Shown one piece after another: positions 1 to 12,480 of a DNA stretch of 64,000 nucleotides (positions are counted from its first letter, which is position 1; each line of letters begins with the position of its first letter). Position numbers and translations under genes: made by a program. The notes under the pieces are model-generated. The model saw only the letters and a list, made by a program, of their open reading frames with translations. It was not told the origin of the DNA and searched no databases. The stretch comes from Clarkia xantiana subsp. parviflora (Eukaryota > Streptophyta > Magnoliopsida > Myrtales > Onagraceae), in contig JAPTYO010000009.1 of assembly GCA_036873135.1 (NCBI GenBank), forward strand, positions 21,659,756 through 21,723,755, written 5' to 3'.

Positions 1-1072
1 TAATAACAATGTTTCAACCTATACTACATACACCAGTAACAAACCAAAGTTTTAGCATTGTGAAGTGAGTTATGAGCATATAGTAAATAAACTATGCATA
101 TTAAATGAATATGTGTGATAATAGCATGTAATCTTGACACCAAAGACGTTGATGATTGAATGACTACTCACCTTGTAAGATGTCATAAATCTATATAGAC
201 CCTGAGACAGTCATGAGCGAGTTCAACCGGTATTCTGTCCCTAGAGTAGCAAGATATAAAAATTTGCCACAAACATGATGCATTGTTAAATTCCTCTTTC
301 TTTGACGATTATTCTGAAAGTATAATAGACAAACAACAATTGGTTTCACCGAGTGTAAGAAATGTACCTCCTAGACCATTATGAAAGAAGGTTATTGTCT
401 TTATGATGATTAACGTTGTGAGCATCTGTATAAGTAGAGCTCTCTTTGGACAGATCCTTCTCACAACATCAAGAACCTGGATAGGCATGTATCATCATGA
501 ATTGAGGCACAATAAATGAGCTATTAATTTTTGTTTTTTTAAAGAGATGATGATGCTTCATTTAAGAAAACTACTACCCTGAGGAAGGCAGGAGTTTATT
601 TGACTTGATTTTAACCAAAATCGAGCAAATTAAGTGAAGAACGATAGTTGTCCGACTTCATATTGTAATAAAGAGATTAGTATTTAGAGATTGATTAAAA
701 TAGGAAAAAAATACACAAAAATCAATGTACCATTAATCTATACCAGGGAATCAGAACCCACCATGAAAAGAGGTATGGATTTATTCTCAAGGTTTGCAAA
801 CTTTCACGCTCTGCTTTCCTTAGAAGTACAAATAGAGCGATAAAAAAAATCATGGAAATCATATGCATGTACGAATAATCAGCATTTATGCCCAATGAGT
901 AACCGTGAAAATATGTAACATGAATGTAGATAGGAGACTGCTAGTAATTTGAGTCATTTAGGCATTTCTACAAACAGATACAGCACATAAGCAACGATGC
1001 TATGACGCGTAATAAACATTGATTGCATATGAAGTAACATAATATGGCGTACGTAAGATCATTCGGCGTTAC
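1..1072. other. Left-edge spacer, no supported gene
   Basis: AT-rich DNA with no long open frame. It could hold downstream exons and introns of the small minus-strand candidate at 1073-1256, but I could not chain any exon with a convincing frame. Confidence 0.4.
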
Positions 1073-1256
1073 CTGTACTGGCTTGGAAAAGTCGAAAGAC
1101 GTAGCATCCCAACTGTCGTTATGGCGGGGCAGTGGTTGGGGAAAGACTTCGTGTCGCTGGTATCGTGTTACCCAAGTGACGATTAAAGATAGAAAGAAAA
1201 CAATTACCTTGATAAACTGCAATACCAGTAACAACTGGCAGAAACAAAGATTTCAT
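1073..1256 (-). CDS. Candidate 5' exons of a small minus-strand gene
   Basis: On the minus strand an ATG at 1256 opens a short frame (MKSLFLPVVTGIAVYQ) that meets a GT donor after 1208. A second open block (1146-1073) reads VFPQPLPRHNDSWDATSFDF and ends at a CAG/GTAACG donor. Joining at AAG before 1146 keeps the frame, but that acceptor lacks a pyrimidine tract, so the join is tentative. The first block is hydrophobic and might be a signal or membrane anchor. The second is proline- and aspartate-rich with unusually non-AT codons for this area. I do not recognise the family. Later exons, if real, lie left of 1073 or outside the window. It could also be a captured gene fragment. Confidence 0.3.
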
Positions 1257-2470
1257 AAGCAATTGTAGAGGTAGAGAGTAGATTGGTGTATCTAAGTTAT
1301 GGATAAAAATTCTGCAGTAAGCCGATCGTTAAATCGTTGAAGGGTTTTATTGGAGGGGTAGCCGGTTGGGAGAAGCGTTGTTTGGTGGTGACTGTCAAGG
1401 ATAGCAGCGCTTGGGGGTGAGGGCTATTGGCTTTTTTATAGATGTCAGTAGATTAGTAGATATATATATATATATATACACATTCATTTTATATATAACT
1501 AAATAATTATCACATCACACTCGCACATTATGACTAAGCACGCAAAATTGCATAACAAATTTTTTAAACGCGTAACACGATAAGTTCATTCTATTTTTAT
1601 TTTAAATAATAAATTTATCCAATTCTTGATTATTACCAAAAAAAAAAAAAAAATCCTTATAGAGAATATGATGCCTTGCGTTTTGCATGCATTGGTCGTA
1701 TGCATTTCCAGATCGCATTCAATGTCACTCACGTGGTTTTAGACGTGCTTCCTCACATTTATCGTTTTTTACTTATTTTGTTGTTGCCAATTATTGTTTC
1801 TTACCTTAACTTATCGTTTTTTTTTTCAATTAATAAGTCTTTTATTTTTTTCCCTAGAATTAATAAAAGTCTTTTAAATATCACAAAAAAATTAGGTTTT
1901 TATCTAGAAAATATTATTCTGACATACTTCGATCTGGAAAGTGTTATTGTTTCATTTACTGAATTTTCAGTACACGTCTTCACCGTAGTAATTAAAAAAA
2001 ATAGTTTTTCCTATAAATATATTTTAAAATGTATTACATGTTTCAAAACAATTAGAATACTTTTTTCTATCACCTGCTATCAATTATATTTTAAATTTAA
2101 AAAAATTAACAAAATATTTTTCTAAATATCTTAATCAAGAGGTAATAGCTTACACTAGTGTTACGTATCCTGACTTGATTGAGACTCAATTAATTTAAAC
2201 TCTGTTTTTGTTCGATTTGACACAATTGTAATATATTTGTATAAGTCATAAATGTTTAGTAATAATACTTTTTATTTTTAAACTAATCTGTTAATTTTGT
2301 ACATTTAAAATATATTTAACGATAATTTTGGATAGATAAATGAATGAAGTAGCAATTATTATCATTTTAAAAAAATAATTACATTTTAAAACATATTAAT
2401 ACAAAAAAACCATGTTATTCAAACATATTAATATGTTCTATATAATTTTTCCAGGAAAAAAAATTATAAG
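1257..2470. other. AT-rich spacer
   Basis: Holds a short (TA)n tract near 1461-1480 and a poly-A run near 1638-1653. The open frame at 1676-2125 is an AT-rich chance ORF full of F, I, K and L codons. No gene is supported. The 1260-1440 part is less AT-rich and could be the 5' flank of the candidate at 1073-1256. Confidence 0.5.
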
Positions 2471-2727
2471 TAGCTGGCAATTCGTGCCGGATCGTGCGTG
2501 TTCGTGTCGTGTTCTGGGGGTCAGCCCAACACGGCCCAACATGAAAAATCAGCATGAAAAACCTAGAATAAATTGAATAAAAAATTAAATATAAAAATTT
2601 TTAAACTAAAATTTTAAAATTATCGTGCTATCGTTCATGTCGTGTCATCAATATCAAACTCAAACCCGTAAATGTCGTGTCGTGTTAGTGTCGGCCCATC
2701 GTGTCGGGCCCAAATTGCCGGCCCTTA
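2471..2727. mobile_element. Old hAT-like MITE remnant
   Basis: Begins TAGCTGGCAATTCGTG and ends with the inverse of TAAGGGCCGGCAATTT, so the ends form an imperfect terminal inverted repeat of the TAGGG(C/G)TGGCAA type seen in hAT elements. Inside are motifs such as TCGTGTCGTG and GGCCCAAC. The termini resemble the two better preserved copies at 8936-9483 and 23562-24100, but the interior differs. The flanks (TTATAAGT and TATTAAGT) match only partly, as expected of an old insertion. Confidence 0.5.
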
Positions 2728-3742
2728 TTAAGTTACATATTTTTTTAAAATTACATAGAATACCTCCATTATACATATACACGATCCGTCACCGTCATTA
2801 ATTTTATTAATTAATATTGCAACTTAAAATTTATTTTTGTTAAATTGTTAACTTCTTTTTTCCAACATCATATTGTAGATGCAGATTTGTTCCACTTTTT
2901 CAACCACAAATCCTGCTTTATCATTGTGATATTAACACATATTCTTATATTTAATATTTTCATTTTAAATTCACTAATATTGGTAAGTTTTTATAAAAGT
3001 TTACAAAACTAATTACACAAAGTATATATATATATATATCAAGATAATGGTAATGCACTATCTGAAATAAAAAGAGTGGGTATCTGGTTAGGATATTGAT
3101 ATCGTTGATTTTAGAATTCACAAAATTATACATTTCTAAATGCAAGTCAATAAAATAATCACAATAACTCGTTTGAACCTAACTAGAGAATCTATCTATA
3201 ATCATCATATCCTAATCTAGTAGCTCAACCAAGCGTGGCGAGCTTATCCTAATCTAAATTAGCTCAACTAATTAAGTTTGGCGAGCTTATCTGGCGGGTA
3301 TTATACACCACTCCCTCCCGATTGAGACTCAACACAAACTTCAATCAATTGAACTGATATTTCAAACATATCAAACATCGAATATCAACTTTTTAAAGAA
3401 ATGACACACCAAATCTTGACATATCTTATACTTAGAATAACACTTTCATAAATGTCCATCCGGATAAATCATTGTTTTCAAAACAAGATTATTAGCATCA
3501 AGATCCTAATTATGATTGTTTTAGGATAGGATCAGATAGATTGTAGGATAAATTCACATATAAAATATAAATAATTTTTATGATATGTTATATTATATAA
3601 ATCAATTGTATATAAATTACTATCAAAACAATAACCACGGAAGAATCATTTAATATATATATCTATTAATTTATCAAAACCACATATAAATTTTTAAATA
3701 GTTTTATCAAAATATAAGAAAACTTTAAATTGTGCAATATAC
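2728..3742. other. AT-rich spacer
   Basis: No gene seen. Contains a short (TA)n run near 3023-3038 and a duplicated motif around 3210-3290 in which GGCGAGCTTATC recurs after CTAATCTA-type sequence. Confidence 0.45.
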
Positions 3743-3745
3743 TTA

Positions 3746-4250
3746 GGGCATGTTTGTTTGCATGTATTAGCTAATACTTGTATTAGCTAAGCATCGACTA
3801 AGATATCCTAATACATGCTAAGCTAATACAATGTTTGGTTGAATCATGTATTAGGATATTCTAATACAATGACTAAAAGACCTAAATGCCCCTAAATATA
3901 GATGATACATTTTAATTATTATAACAATTAAAGTCCGGCTGGGGATCGCCGGAGTCCGCCAAGGGGTCGTCGTAGTCCGGCCGGGGGCCGCCGGAGTCCG
4001 GTGGCCGATGTTATGACTCGAAGTTGGTGTAGTTGTTATATATTAAGTAATGTTAGGGGTATTTTGGACATTAGGTACCATGTATTAGCTAATACATGAT
4101 TTTTTGAGTGTCTTACCTAATACATTATTTACTATAGAAATAAGTATTAGCTAATACTCATGTATTAGCTAATACCAATACCAAAGCAAATCAAACAAAT
4201 TATTAACTAAGACATGTATTATATCCTAATACATGCAAATAAACATGCCC
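3746..4250. mobile_element. Harbinger/Tourist-type MITE with GC-rich core
   Basis: A 505-bp element flanked by the 3-bp duplication TTA (3743-3745 and 4251-4253). Its ends are inverted repeats (GGGCATGTTTGTTTGCATGT against the inverse of ACATGCAAATAAACATGCCC), followed by many inverted TATTAGCTAATAC blocks. The TTA duplication and the GGGCATGTTTG terminus are typical of PIF/Harbinger-derived MITEs. The centre (about 3930-4010) is abruptly GC-rich and repeats a GTCCGGCCGGGG-like motif, unlike the AT-rich arms. It has no coding capacity. It is related to the larger element at 33113-34962. Confidence 0.85.
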
Positions 4251-4253
4251 TTA

Positions 4254-5027
4254 ATCTTATAAATGATAATGAATAAGTATAACTTAGTCTTATTAAGTAT
4301 GTTTTTCTGTTCCAACGTATGATATATATAAATATAAAAGCGAATATATTAGTAACTAATGGACAACTTGCCTCGTAAAATAAAAAGAAAAAGTTAAAAT
4401 CAGTTTTAAAGTTTAAGAAAAATCGATATTGTCAGTTAAATTTATAAATATATTATAGAGGCGTTAATTTTATTAATTCGAAATTAATTTTGACTTATAT
4501 GGATGATTTTATGTTAAGTTGAATTGTTGTTTTACTTAATCGGAGTCGTATAATCATAATATCTTAAAATCAGGATCATAATCCATTAAGATTCTTGTCG
4601 GGATTGTTTTACTTCTCTAGGATCCTAAAATCATAAGATCCGGATCGGGATCTGTAAAATCATAAGATCCGCCGGGATCTGAGAATCTTGTTTCAAATCT
4701 TGAAGAAACTGACCAATGGACCGACCCTTCATAACAAAATCTTACCCAGAAGGAAAGTCAAGAAGCAAGCTGGTATTTATGCATCATAACATCAGATATT
4801 TAAGTTATGGAGTCATTACTTTGCATTTACCACAATTGACTCATCACTTGCGCTTACCATGACCAACTTATGTGGAACTATACTAGGCAGCTGCTTTTTA
4901 GCTACACCGCCTTTTAACATAAAACCGCAACCATCGCAGAACGTGACTGGCCGGATCGCCACTACTGCTTTTTCCCTTCCTATTATTAAAAAAAAAAAAA
5001 AAAAAACTCGCTCGCTTTTTGACCATC
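4254..5027. other. Spacer and 3' flank of SEC14-like gene
   Basis: AT-rich sequence with repeats of an AAATCATAAGATCC/GGATCGGGATC motif near 4570-4690 and a poly-A run at about 4987-5006. The part next to 5028 is the probable 3' UTR of the minus-strand gene. No other gene seen. Confidence 0.4.
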
Positions 5028-8014
5028 TTAACTAAAGGCAACGAAGGAACGGGTATCGGGATCCCGTAATCCAGCAATCAGTACAAAAATGAGCAACATG
5101 AAAACTGCCATCACCGAAGTTTTGATCACCTGGTTGAAGGTGTCAATGCTGTCCATACCCGATTCAAAACTAAAACGCGTCGACTCAGAAGCATCCTCAG
5201 AGCTACTATCCGTGTCATCCCCCCTCGTCTCTGATCTGTACATGTTTGATTCACAACTCCAGTCTCCAACATTTCTGCATCGGTCGCAACTGCATTTCCC
5301 ACCAAGGTACAATGGTAGCATCTGAAGGTACTCTGACAGAACCTTCTGATACGTGTCGCCTTCGATCCTCAGTTTCTCCCGAGTTGCGGGTTTCAGAACC
5401 TGGGAAGGAGAGAGAGGGTTAGTTTTCCGAAATAAACATGTTTCGGGACATGGTACTAGAATGTCTCACTTGAATCAGAGTCCGAGCTATAACCCGGACT
5501 ACTGGTTGAAGCCGTATGACAAACAAACAACCGAGGCGGTTGGGGTAGTGGTCTTGCAGAAGGGAGAAACAGGATCTCAGCATCTGCATCGGGATTCTGT
5601 AAGGTGGTAATCCTTCACAGTCTACTATAACTGTGATTTGTGGAGTGTTCTCTGCATTCATCAAGTGAATAACTCCATACTCCATCTGGGAAACTGCACC
5701 GGTTTCAAAAAAACATCATTTTTATACACACAGGTGAGGCGAGGTGAGGCAATGAATGATTTCAAAGGCCTAAATAATGTTAAGTACCAACTGCCTGAGC
5801 AAAGCAGGGTCTTTGGCTATAAGGTAAGCTGAGGCAAGCATAGCCAAGACGCACTATTAGACACGGGCGGTTCTTCACATCAAAACCATGCCAGAAGACC
5901 ATATCCGACCATTTCCTCAGCTCCTCCTCTGTAAGAATCCTGTATGTCTCCCTCCAACGAATCGTCTTCTTAACTGAGGACAAACAGCTTGATATGTCCT
6001 CGTTTGAAGCATCGTAAAACATGCGGAGTTCATCATCATTGATTCTGCACAAACAACCATTCATCCTTTTACGTCAACTTGAAAACAACAAGAAATGGTA
6101 CTAAATTAGGAAACAAGAAGCGCAAATAATTTTAAAAGGACTTGCTCGATTACGTTGTGAGTTTTTAGATAAACTAAAGGGAATCACCACGCAAAATGCT
6201 TGCAATGCTTTATCTGACATACCTATCCGGTATGTTAATGCCCTGATTTTCCAGCTCTTTCCGTAGATGGAACAACCAAGTTATAGGCTCTACATGAGAA
6301 ACATCGTTGCTGTTCCTGCAGATAATAATTAATAACTATATTAGTAGCGCTGTGTCCACTGGACATCATAACATCCTATAGATTTCAAAGGTTGCTAATC
6401 CAACGAAGTTCAATCTGGATAATCATAAAAGTTAACTTGAAGTTACCATATGAATGATAGACATTGCACGAAGCACAAAAGTTTTAAGTGACATGGCACC
6501 CATTGAAAAGAAACATTAGTAATGGCAAAATTAGAGATCCCGGGTTCATCCACAAATGAGACATCAAGCTCTTTCTTTTATCAAAACAAAAGGATGAAAT
6601 AATTAGTAGAGACAGATGAACTAGACTGGAACATTTAGCAACTCCAACCTTGAATCAGAAGCAGGGACTTGATCTGAACTTCCATCAGAGTTTGCTCGAG
6701 ATTCATTGTTAGAATCCGAGCTTTCACGAGCAGAACCAAACTCCTCTGAAATTGCTGTGGCTATTGAAAGGATCAACAAAGGCTTGGACAGTGTCTACAG
6801 ATGAATGGGCAATCTCAGTATGTAAACTCCATACTGATGAGCCTCAAATCATTATATATGTATAGAACTCGAAAAGCATGCATGAGCCAGACAGCAGAAA
6901 TTTGAAACACCTCGAGAACTGTAACTTCTGATTCAAATTGACTACTACCCAAAAAATCTTAAGACTTGCATTATCAAGACCATTGGCATCAGACCTGAAG
7001 GTTCAAAATCAGATGATAATGCTTGCAGAAATGTTTCTAAGACCAGATAAGTGATTCAACTGAGAAAAAAAATCAAATGGCTCAGACCACCAAATACACA
7101 CACATACAGCAAGAAAGGCATGTTCGTATGTATCTCTATGCAAGAGTTGTTCCTTTTGTGCAACTATGTCAACTGGTGTAACTAGTATTACTTATAGGTC
7201 ATGTTGCTAATCGATGTCCCAGATTTAAAATGTTGATATTCAGTGTCCCAACTATTAGATTTGTTGCCTTGCCTTTCACCTTTTTGACTTGTTTTGGAGT
7301 TAAAATTGGTATTTTAAGCAACAAAAACATGTTGTTTTCCACTTTTCCGAAGTATCAGATTGTTTGCTCATGGTTTAGGCTGATTTAATACTTAAAAAGT
7401 ATTTTTTGTCCTGTCAATTTTAAGAGAAAAAATGTAAATCAACAAATCTGATAGTTGGGACACCGAATATCAACATTTTAAATCTGGGACAAAGATCAAC
7501 AACATGACATACAATTGAAACTATTTTTAGGTTCTCAACCCTATACATAGAGTTGGCAAAAGGTGCTCTAGCTAATACATTGCCTTAAGTTTATAGAACT
7601 ATTAACAGTAATATAGCCCAGTAAACCGATTTGATAAAGCACCTATTTTATCTTTTAAAAGAAACCAATCAATGGCATCTGATAATACTGAAATACCTCC
7701 ATGCCCTTCACCAGACCCTTAAAAGGATCCCATCTCTGAATCCACTTCAAAGGGGGGTAGCACAGAAGTTGCAGAGCCTGCAGACCGCGCCAAGCAAATG
7801 GAAACTTGGCCCGAGAGATCCTCCGCACAACTTCTAATGCGGCAACCTTTAGTAAAACTGCTGCTGCACTTCCAACCAGATTGCTACCATTCATACCATT
7901 CCCTAGTGATACTATGTGTCCATAGGCACCCTTAGCAAATTCTTTTGGCCTTGAAGCAACAAGAGATCTACTTGTCCGAGCATTTCTGTTTGAAACATTC
8001 ACATGGTCTTCCAT
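5028..8014 (-). CDS. SEC14-like CRAL-TRIO lipid-transfer protein with C-terminal membrane anchor
   Basis: Six coding exons chain with GT-AG introns and no frame break: 8014-7697, 6794-6649, 6315-6223, 6044-5788, 5693-5470, 5399-5028. They give 469 aa. The N-terminus (to about residue 106) has basic and hydrophobic stretches. A serine-rich linker follows. Residues about 185-365 form a CRAL-TRIO lipid-binding domain, seen in TYRILTEEELRKWSD, VVSQMEYGVIHL, TVIVDCEGLPPYRIP and the SLLQDHYPNRLG block. The protein ends with an acidic Ser/Asp tract and one membrane segment near residues 439-458 (SVMAVFMLLIFVLIAGL). The family binds phosphoinositides and other lipids at membranes; the ligand of this member is unknown. 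The 5' UTR appears to contain an intron (donor near 8535, acceptor near 8104). Intron 1 carries a MITE remnant. Confidence 0.9.
7190..7541. mobile_element. Mutator-type MITE remnant in intron 1 of the SEC14-like gene
   Basis: Shares blocks such as CCAGATTTAAAATGTTGATAT, AACATTTTAAATCTGGGACA and the end TTTTTAGGTTCTCAACCC with the element at 52947-53325 in the FtsH gene and with its neighbour at 53648-53844. The right end keeps the (GG)GTT(A/G)AGAACCTAAAAA terminus; the left terminus is not recognisable. It is non-coding and lies wholly between exons 1 and 2. Confidence 0.7.
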
Positions 8015-8076
8015 TGAGGTAAAAATTGATCAGAAAATTGCGGCCTTGGTAACACTAGATTCAGTTCTTCATAAAT

Positions 8077-8263
8077 CTAAAATTCCCATGCTTTCTCAGC
8101 TGCTCTGCAGAGAGATATACAAAATTTCACATCAACAGAGTTTCTCATAACATAAACCCTAAACCCTAAAATTGCCATGCTTTCTCAGCTGCTCTGCAGA
8201 TAGATGTACAAAATTTCACATCACGTTGTCTCTTAAAATCAGACAACAAAAATTCTCATAACA
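8077..8263 (-). repeat. Direct duplication of a 5' UTR splice-acceptor segment
   Basis: The block at 8077-8153 (CCATGCTTTCTCAGCTGCTC core) recurs from 8166 with few changes, so the SEC14-like gene has two nearly identical candidate 3' splice sites (minus-strand CTGCAG/AGCAGC). The copies are separated by AAACCCTAAACCCTAAA, a telomere-type repeat at 8154-8170. Confidence 0.75.
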
Positions 8264-8535
8264 TATAGAATCGATAAAATTATTGCAATTGGAAGGTTAG
8301 CTTAACAAATAACGAAGGGAAATTGCAACAAATTAGCACGCAGTTACATCAGGATTTGGTTGAATTGGCAATTATCTGGTAGGTGCGATCGATCCCAATA
8401 AACAGAGCCCAACTCGTTTAATTCAATCAACGATTAAACAAGATAAATTGGGAATTCTCAAGCTACAAAGCAGTACATAACCGATGAATCGAATTCAAAG
8501 CATAATTCAGCGAGACATTGTGGGAGAAACTTACC

Positions 8536-8720
8536 AGGCTAAGTAGGAGTGTCGAATCAAAGGAGATCAAATTTGTAAGCGATGAAAGAAAGTAAGTGAT
8601 TGTTGGGAGGTTCGAGAATCTGATAACGAATCGGGGAGGTCTGAGCTTCCAATCGCTTGTTATGATGAAGTGATCGACACAGTAGGCGTCTCTGTCGGAA
8701 GATGTAACAGAAAAAGAGAG
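8536..8720 (-). promoter_or_regulatory. Probable 5' UTR exon of the SEC14-like gene
   Basis: On the minus strand CCTG/GTAAGTTTC near 8535 is a strong 5' splice site with no coding frame, as expected of a leader exon. The segment is less AT-rich than its surroundings. The exact transcription start is not visible. Confidence 0.4.
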
Positions 8721-8935
8721 ACGAACGACAAGGAAAGGACCGTGATAAACGCCAGCAACCACGTGTCGTTTCGTGATTAATTGGCCCAATATGGTGTACG
8801 CCTGTACGGGGCTGATACTCAGATCCAACATAAATATCACACGTGTTCCTTCAGCGGTTAATGGTAATCCTAAATGCATGATGATGCAGCCGGTGTGGAT
8901 TTTTTTTTTCTGCGGATGCTCTAATGTGTTTGCTC

Positions 8936-9483
8936 TAGGACTGGCAAATTGTGACACGGCACGATAGTACGACACGAACATGTACGAAAATAATCGTGTT
9001 CATGCTAGCATATGGCAGAACGATAACACGATAGCACGATTAACATGATATAACTTATGTGTTGTGTTCGTATTTGAGTATCCTAACACGACACGCACGA
9101 TAAAGTTGTGCTAATAAGACTAAATTTTAAGTATTTTTTGAGTAAATCTTATATATTACCTCCAATTAGTGGTTTAATATTAAGTGTTTTTAAACTATAT
9201 AATACTAACTTATGTATAGTGACATATTAATTCATGGTTTTTTTAAATAAGATGTTCATCATTTTGATTTTTGCTCAAAAATCTCGTATATATATATACA
9301 GCCTAATATCATTCACAACACGATAACACGACACGAACATGCACGAAAATATTCGTGCAGTGTTCGTGTTTGTAAAATGTGGCACGATAAGCTTATCGTG
9401 CGTATTCGTGTTCAGTAAATTTAACACGACACGATCACTGATGCGCACGATAGCACGCACGATAGCACGAATTGCCACCCCTA
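8936..9483. mobile_element. hAT-type MITE, copy 1
   Basis: 548 bp flanked by the perfect 8-bp duplication GTTTGCTC (8928-8935 and 9484-9491). Ends are inverted (TAGGACTGGCAAATTGTG against the inverse of CACGAATTGCCACCCCTA). The interior is rich in ACACGA/CACGAT motifs and matches copy 2 at 23562-24100 over its whole length. An 8-bp duplication with TAGGG-like ends is the hAT signature. No transposase is encoded. Its right edge lies 6 bp from a Helitron 3' end (9497). Confidence 0.9.
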
Positions 9484-9496
9484 GTTTGCTCTATAA

Positions 9497-12343
9497 CTAG
9501 CAACTCATCCCACGCACCACCGCGCGGGAGAAAAATTTAGAATAAAAATTAAATAAAAGTAAGTTGTCTTAACTTATTAAATATGTAACTATATATTAAT
9601 AGTTATTTGAAAATTTTAATTTTTTTTATAGAAAACTAATTATAATAATATAATAATTTAATTAAAGTATTTAATACTAATTATTATTTAAAATATTTAA
9701 AGTAGTAAAATAGTCAACATTATATATAATTTTTATTATATGTATAACTGATATAATATAAAATTTACAATTTTAACACCTACTCATTTTTGTTAGTTGA
9801 TATTTATTGGAAAATAAAGTTTATATTATTATTTAATATATTAGTATAGTTGATCAAAAAATATAGTAATATTATTTAATGTTATTAACTGAATAATCTA
9901 AACTTAAGTTTAAAAAAAAAAAAACTATATTTACATAAACTTAAAAAATATGCAACAATGTATTTTATTTAGATTATAGATATATATTTTTTTAAAAATA
10001 ATAGTGGTTTAAAACTTATCAATAGTTATTTTTGTATAAGAATGCTAAAATATGAATACATTCTAATAAACATAAGTAAAAAAGAAAAACTGTGTGATTA
10101 TTCGTATCCATACAATTTTTTTTTTTTTTTTTTGCCAAAAGTATCCATACATTATCTTGCTTTTCATATATAGTTATTTTATGACGCATCACTCTACACA
10201 TCATGCTTTTCTCCTCAGTAGTGCATTCCTCGTCCGCACTTTAAATTCGACAAAAGATCACACTAAAAAACAATAGTAAAATTAAAAAAAAAATGTGTAA
10301 CATTTATATATAACTAATATATGTCGAATAAAATTATAAAGAAACACTTCATTTTCAAAATATCTTGTGCATACTCACAATTACAGTGTGTAATAAAGTT
10401 GATCGATTATGGTCATTAATTTTGCTCTTTGTGCCTCATTCCCTCTTTGTTGGGGTTTCGATTGTCAAGCTCTCCACTATGATCCAAGTTAATTCTAGAA
10501 CTTATGGAATCACCGGGTTTATAGTGAAGTTTTTGCATACGTCTATGAGAAAATACACACATGATGTAACATCTTTTATGGGGGAGAAGATGAAAAGAGA
10601 TTAATTTTATTAAAAAAAACTACTTTTTTTAGTAGAGTTAATGGAAGTCACTACATAAATAGTATGAATCTACAAATAATAACTCAATATAATCCATAGA
10701 AGATCATAAAAGTATTAGTTAAATATAATTAACCATAATAAAAACAAAGCATGTTATGTTGTTATATATCGGGTGATGGAGAGCACGATAGAGAAGCCAG
10801 TTGTTGCGGTTATGTTGAACTTACCGCTTCACGGGTAAACGTATGGGCCATGCATGATCTCTCGTATCGTGAGACGATTTATATAAATAAAAGAAAAACC
10901 TGGACGCTTAGAAAAAAAAAAAAAAAAAAATTGATGTCACGACGGTGGTTAAATCTCATGCTTCGTGTTTACCGGGCAATTTGTAGGTTGAATGGATTGA
11001 CTGATGTAACTTAGTGGTCTATATATATGGTATATTATTATTTTAAAGAATTAGTAAGAAGTTAATAAAAAGAATGTGTATATATATACACATAATGGTG
11101 CTAAATCCATAGAATCTCAATATAGTTGTCCTCGGTTACTTTTTAGAAACTCAATTGTAATCACAAAAGATTCACAAAGTCGGTGGTTGAGGAATATCGT
11201 TAATCTTGTAGTAAATGTATTCCTTCATTTTAAACTTGATCGTCCACCATCTCTGGCACCAGCCTTACCATCTCACAAACACTGCCAACAACATCCTCGT
11301 CTTCTTTTTACTCACAATTCATATGTGTAACATGCTCTTATATATATATTCCAAACAATCTATTTTTACAGTAATAAATATATAATATTTTAATATTTAT
11401 AGGAAATTTCAATTTTGATATTTTAAACTTACGTTAGTTTCCAAATTTGTTAGTTTTTCAAAACTTTATTTAAATAATTATTAAATTTTTTTATAATGTC
11501 AAGAAGGTTATATTGTACGTATATACAATACCTCATGTTAGTTTTGTGCCTGTTTTATATATAGTTATTTAATTAGTTGTTTTTCTATATGTAGTACTAT
11601 AATTAATATTTTATTATTAGTATAATAGGAATTTTTTTTAATATTTTTTTGGAAATTTTTTTAATAATCACAAGTACATGTTGAGTCATATACACAATAG
11701 TTCCACATATATATATAATGTTGCCAAATTAGTTTCTTTGCCATTGGTTAATTATATATTGTTTATAAATTTCTTTACCTATATACGTTGCCGATTAATT
11801 ATTTGATTAAATTTGAAGGATTAAATTTAGTAGAACTATAATCTAATATTATTGTGTTTATTTATTTATTTATATATGTATATATTAAAATAGTTAATGA
11901 TACCGTAGCAACTTACTAATTGTGTGCTTATGTTGTATATATAGTTAATTAAAAAAAGAAACTTTCATTCCTTAACTATACAATAAATATCAGCCGATCT
12001 GCCCTTATATTATAATTATTATTAATTATACTTTCTAATTTCTTCTTGTGAAATATCGTTGCTTTATTTATTATTATTTTATAAATATACATTGCTATGT
12101 GGCGGCCTATGGTATTCCGGAACCAAACTGTATAGATTTTAAATTTAAAAAGAAACTTTTACTTGATTTGTTTATTTAAACTGCGTAGAGACCAAAATAG
12201 GATATAAAAATACTTCTTAATTTTCAATCACTCAATATTTTGTATCTATATTTATAAAACTCCAACTAAATTAGGAAATGCTGACTGGACAAACTGTCCA
12301 CGTGTCAAACAGAGGGCTTCCGATACCGAATTAATATAATACT
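9497..12343 (-). mobile_element. Possible minus-strand Helitron with intact 3' end
   Basis: On the minus strand the sequence CCCGCGCGG TGG TGCGTGGG can form a hairpin with one G-T pair and is followed after a short gap by CTAG (9497-9500) and then T, the canonical Helitron 3' terminus inserted at A/T. The head could be the 240-bp repeat at 12099-12339, which matches the head of the next Helitron. The terminal TC there is not preserved, so the left-to-right extent is inferred. The interior is very AT-rich with no transposase. Confidence 0.4.
12099..12339. repeat. 240-bp dispersed repeat, copy 1
   Basis: Direct copy of 16666-16905. It starts GTGGCGGCCTA and ends GGCTTCCGATACCGAATTAA, with the shared middle block AATATTTTGTATCTATATTT. 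In copy 2 the same sequence forms the head of a minus-strand Helitron, so copy 1 is probably a second Helitron head. Confidence 0.7.
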
Positions 12344-12428
12344 AGGCACAAAACCCGCGCACCGCGCGGGTAAAAAGAATTGATTTTGTTTTCTATTATT
12401 TTTAAATCTAAATTTTTTTAGGGGAAGA

Positions 12429-12480
12429 TCTATATATATAATAAATCAAGAGGAAAGAGAGAGACTCACTATGGTACTGC
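12429..12480 (+). mobile_element. Truncated Helitron head
   Basis: A/TCTATATATATAATAAATC followed by a purine-rich GAGGAAAGAGAGAG block, the same head type as the complete element at 13388. No matching 3' end of its own could be assigned. Confidence 0.4.

Noticed and set aside
1676..2125. 149-aa plus-strand ORF
   Set aside because: Built of AT-rich codons (F, I, K, L, Y) in AT-rich DNA with no motif or gene context.
8463..8981. 172-aa minus-strand ORF upstream of the SEC14-like gene
   Set aside because: It spans the leader exon, its splice donor and part of a hAT MITE, and has no recognisable domain.
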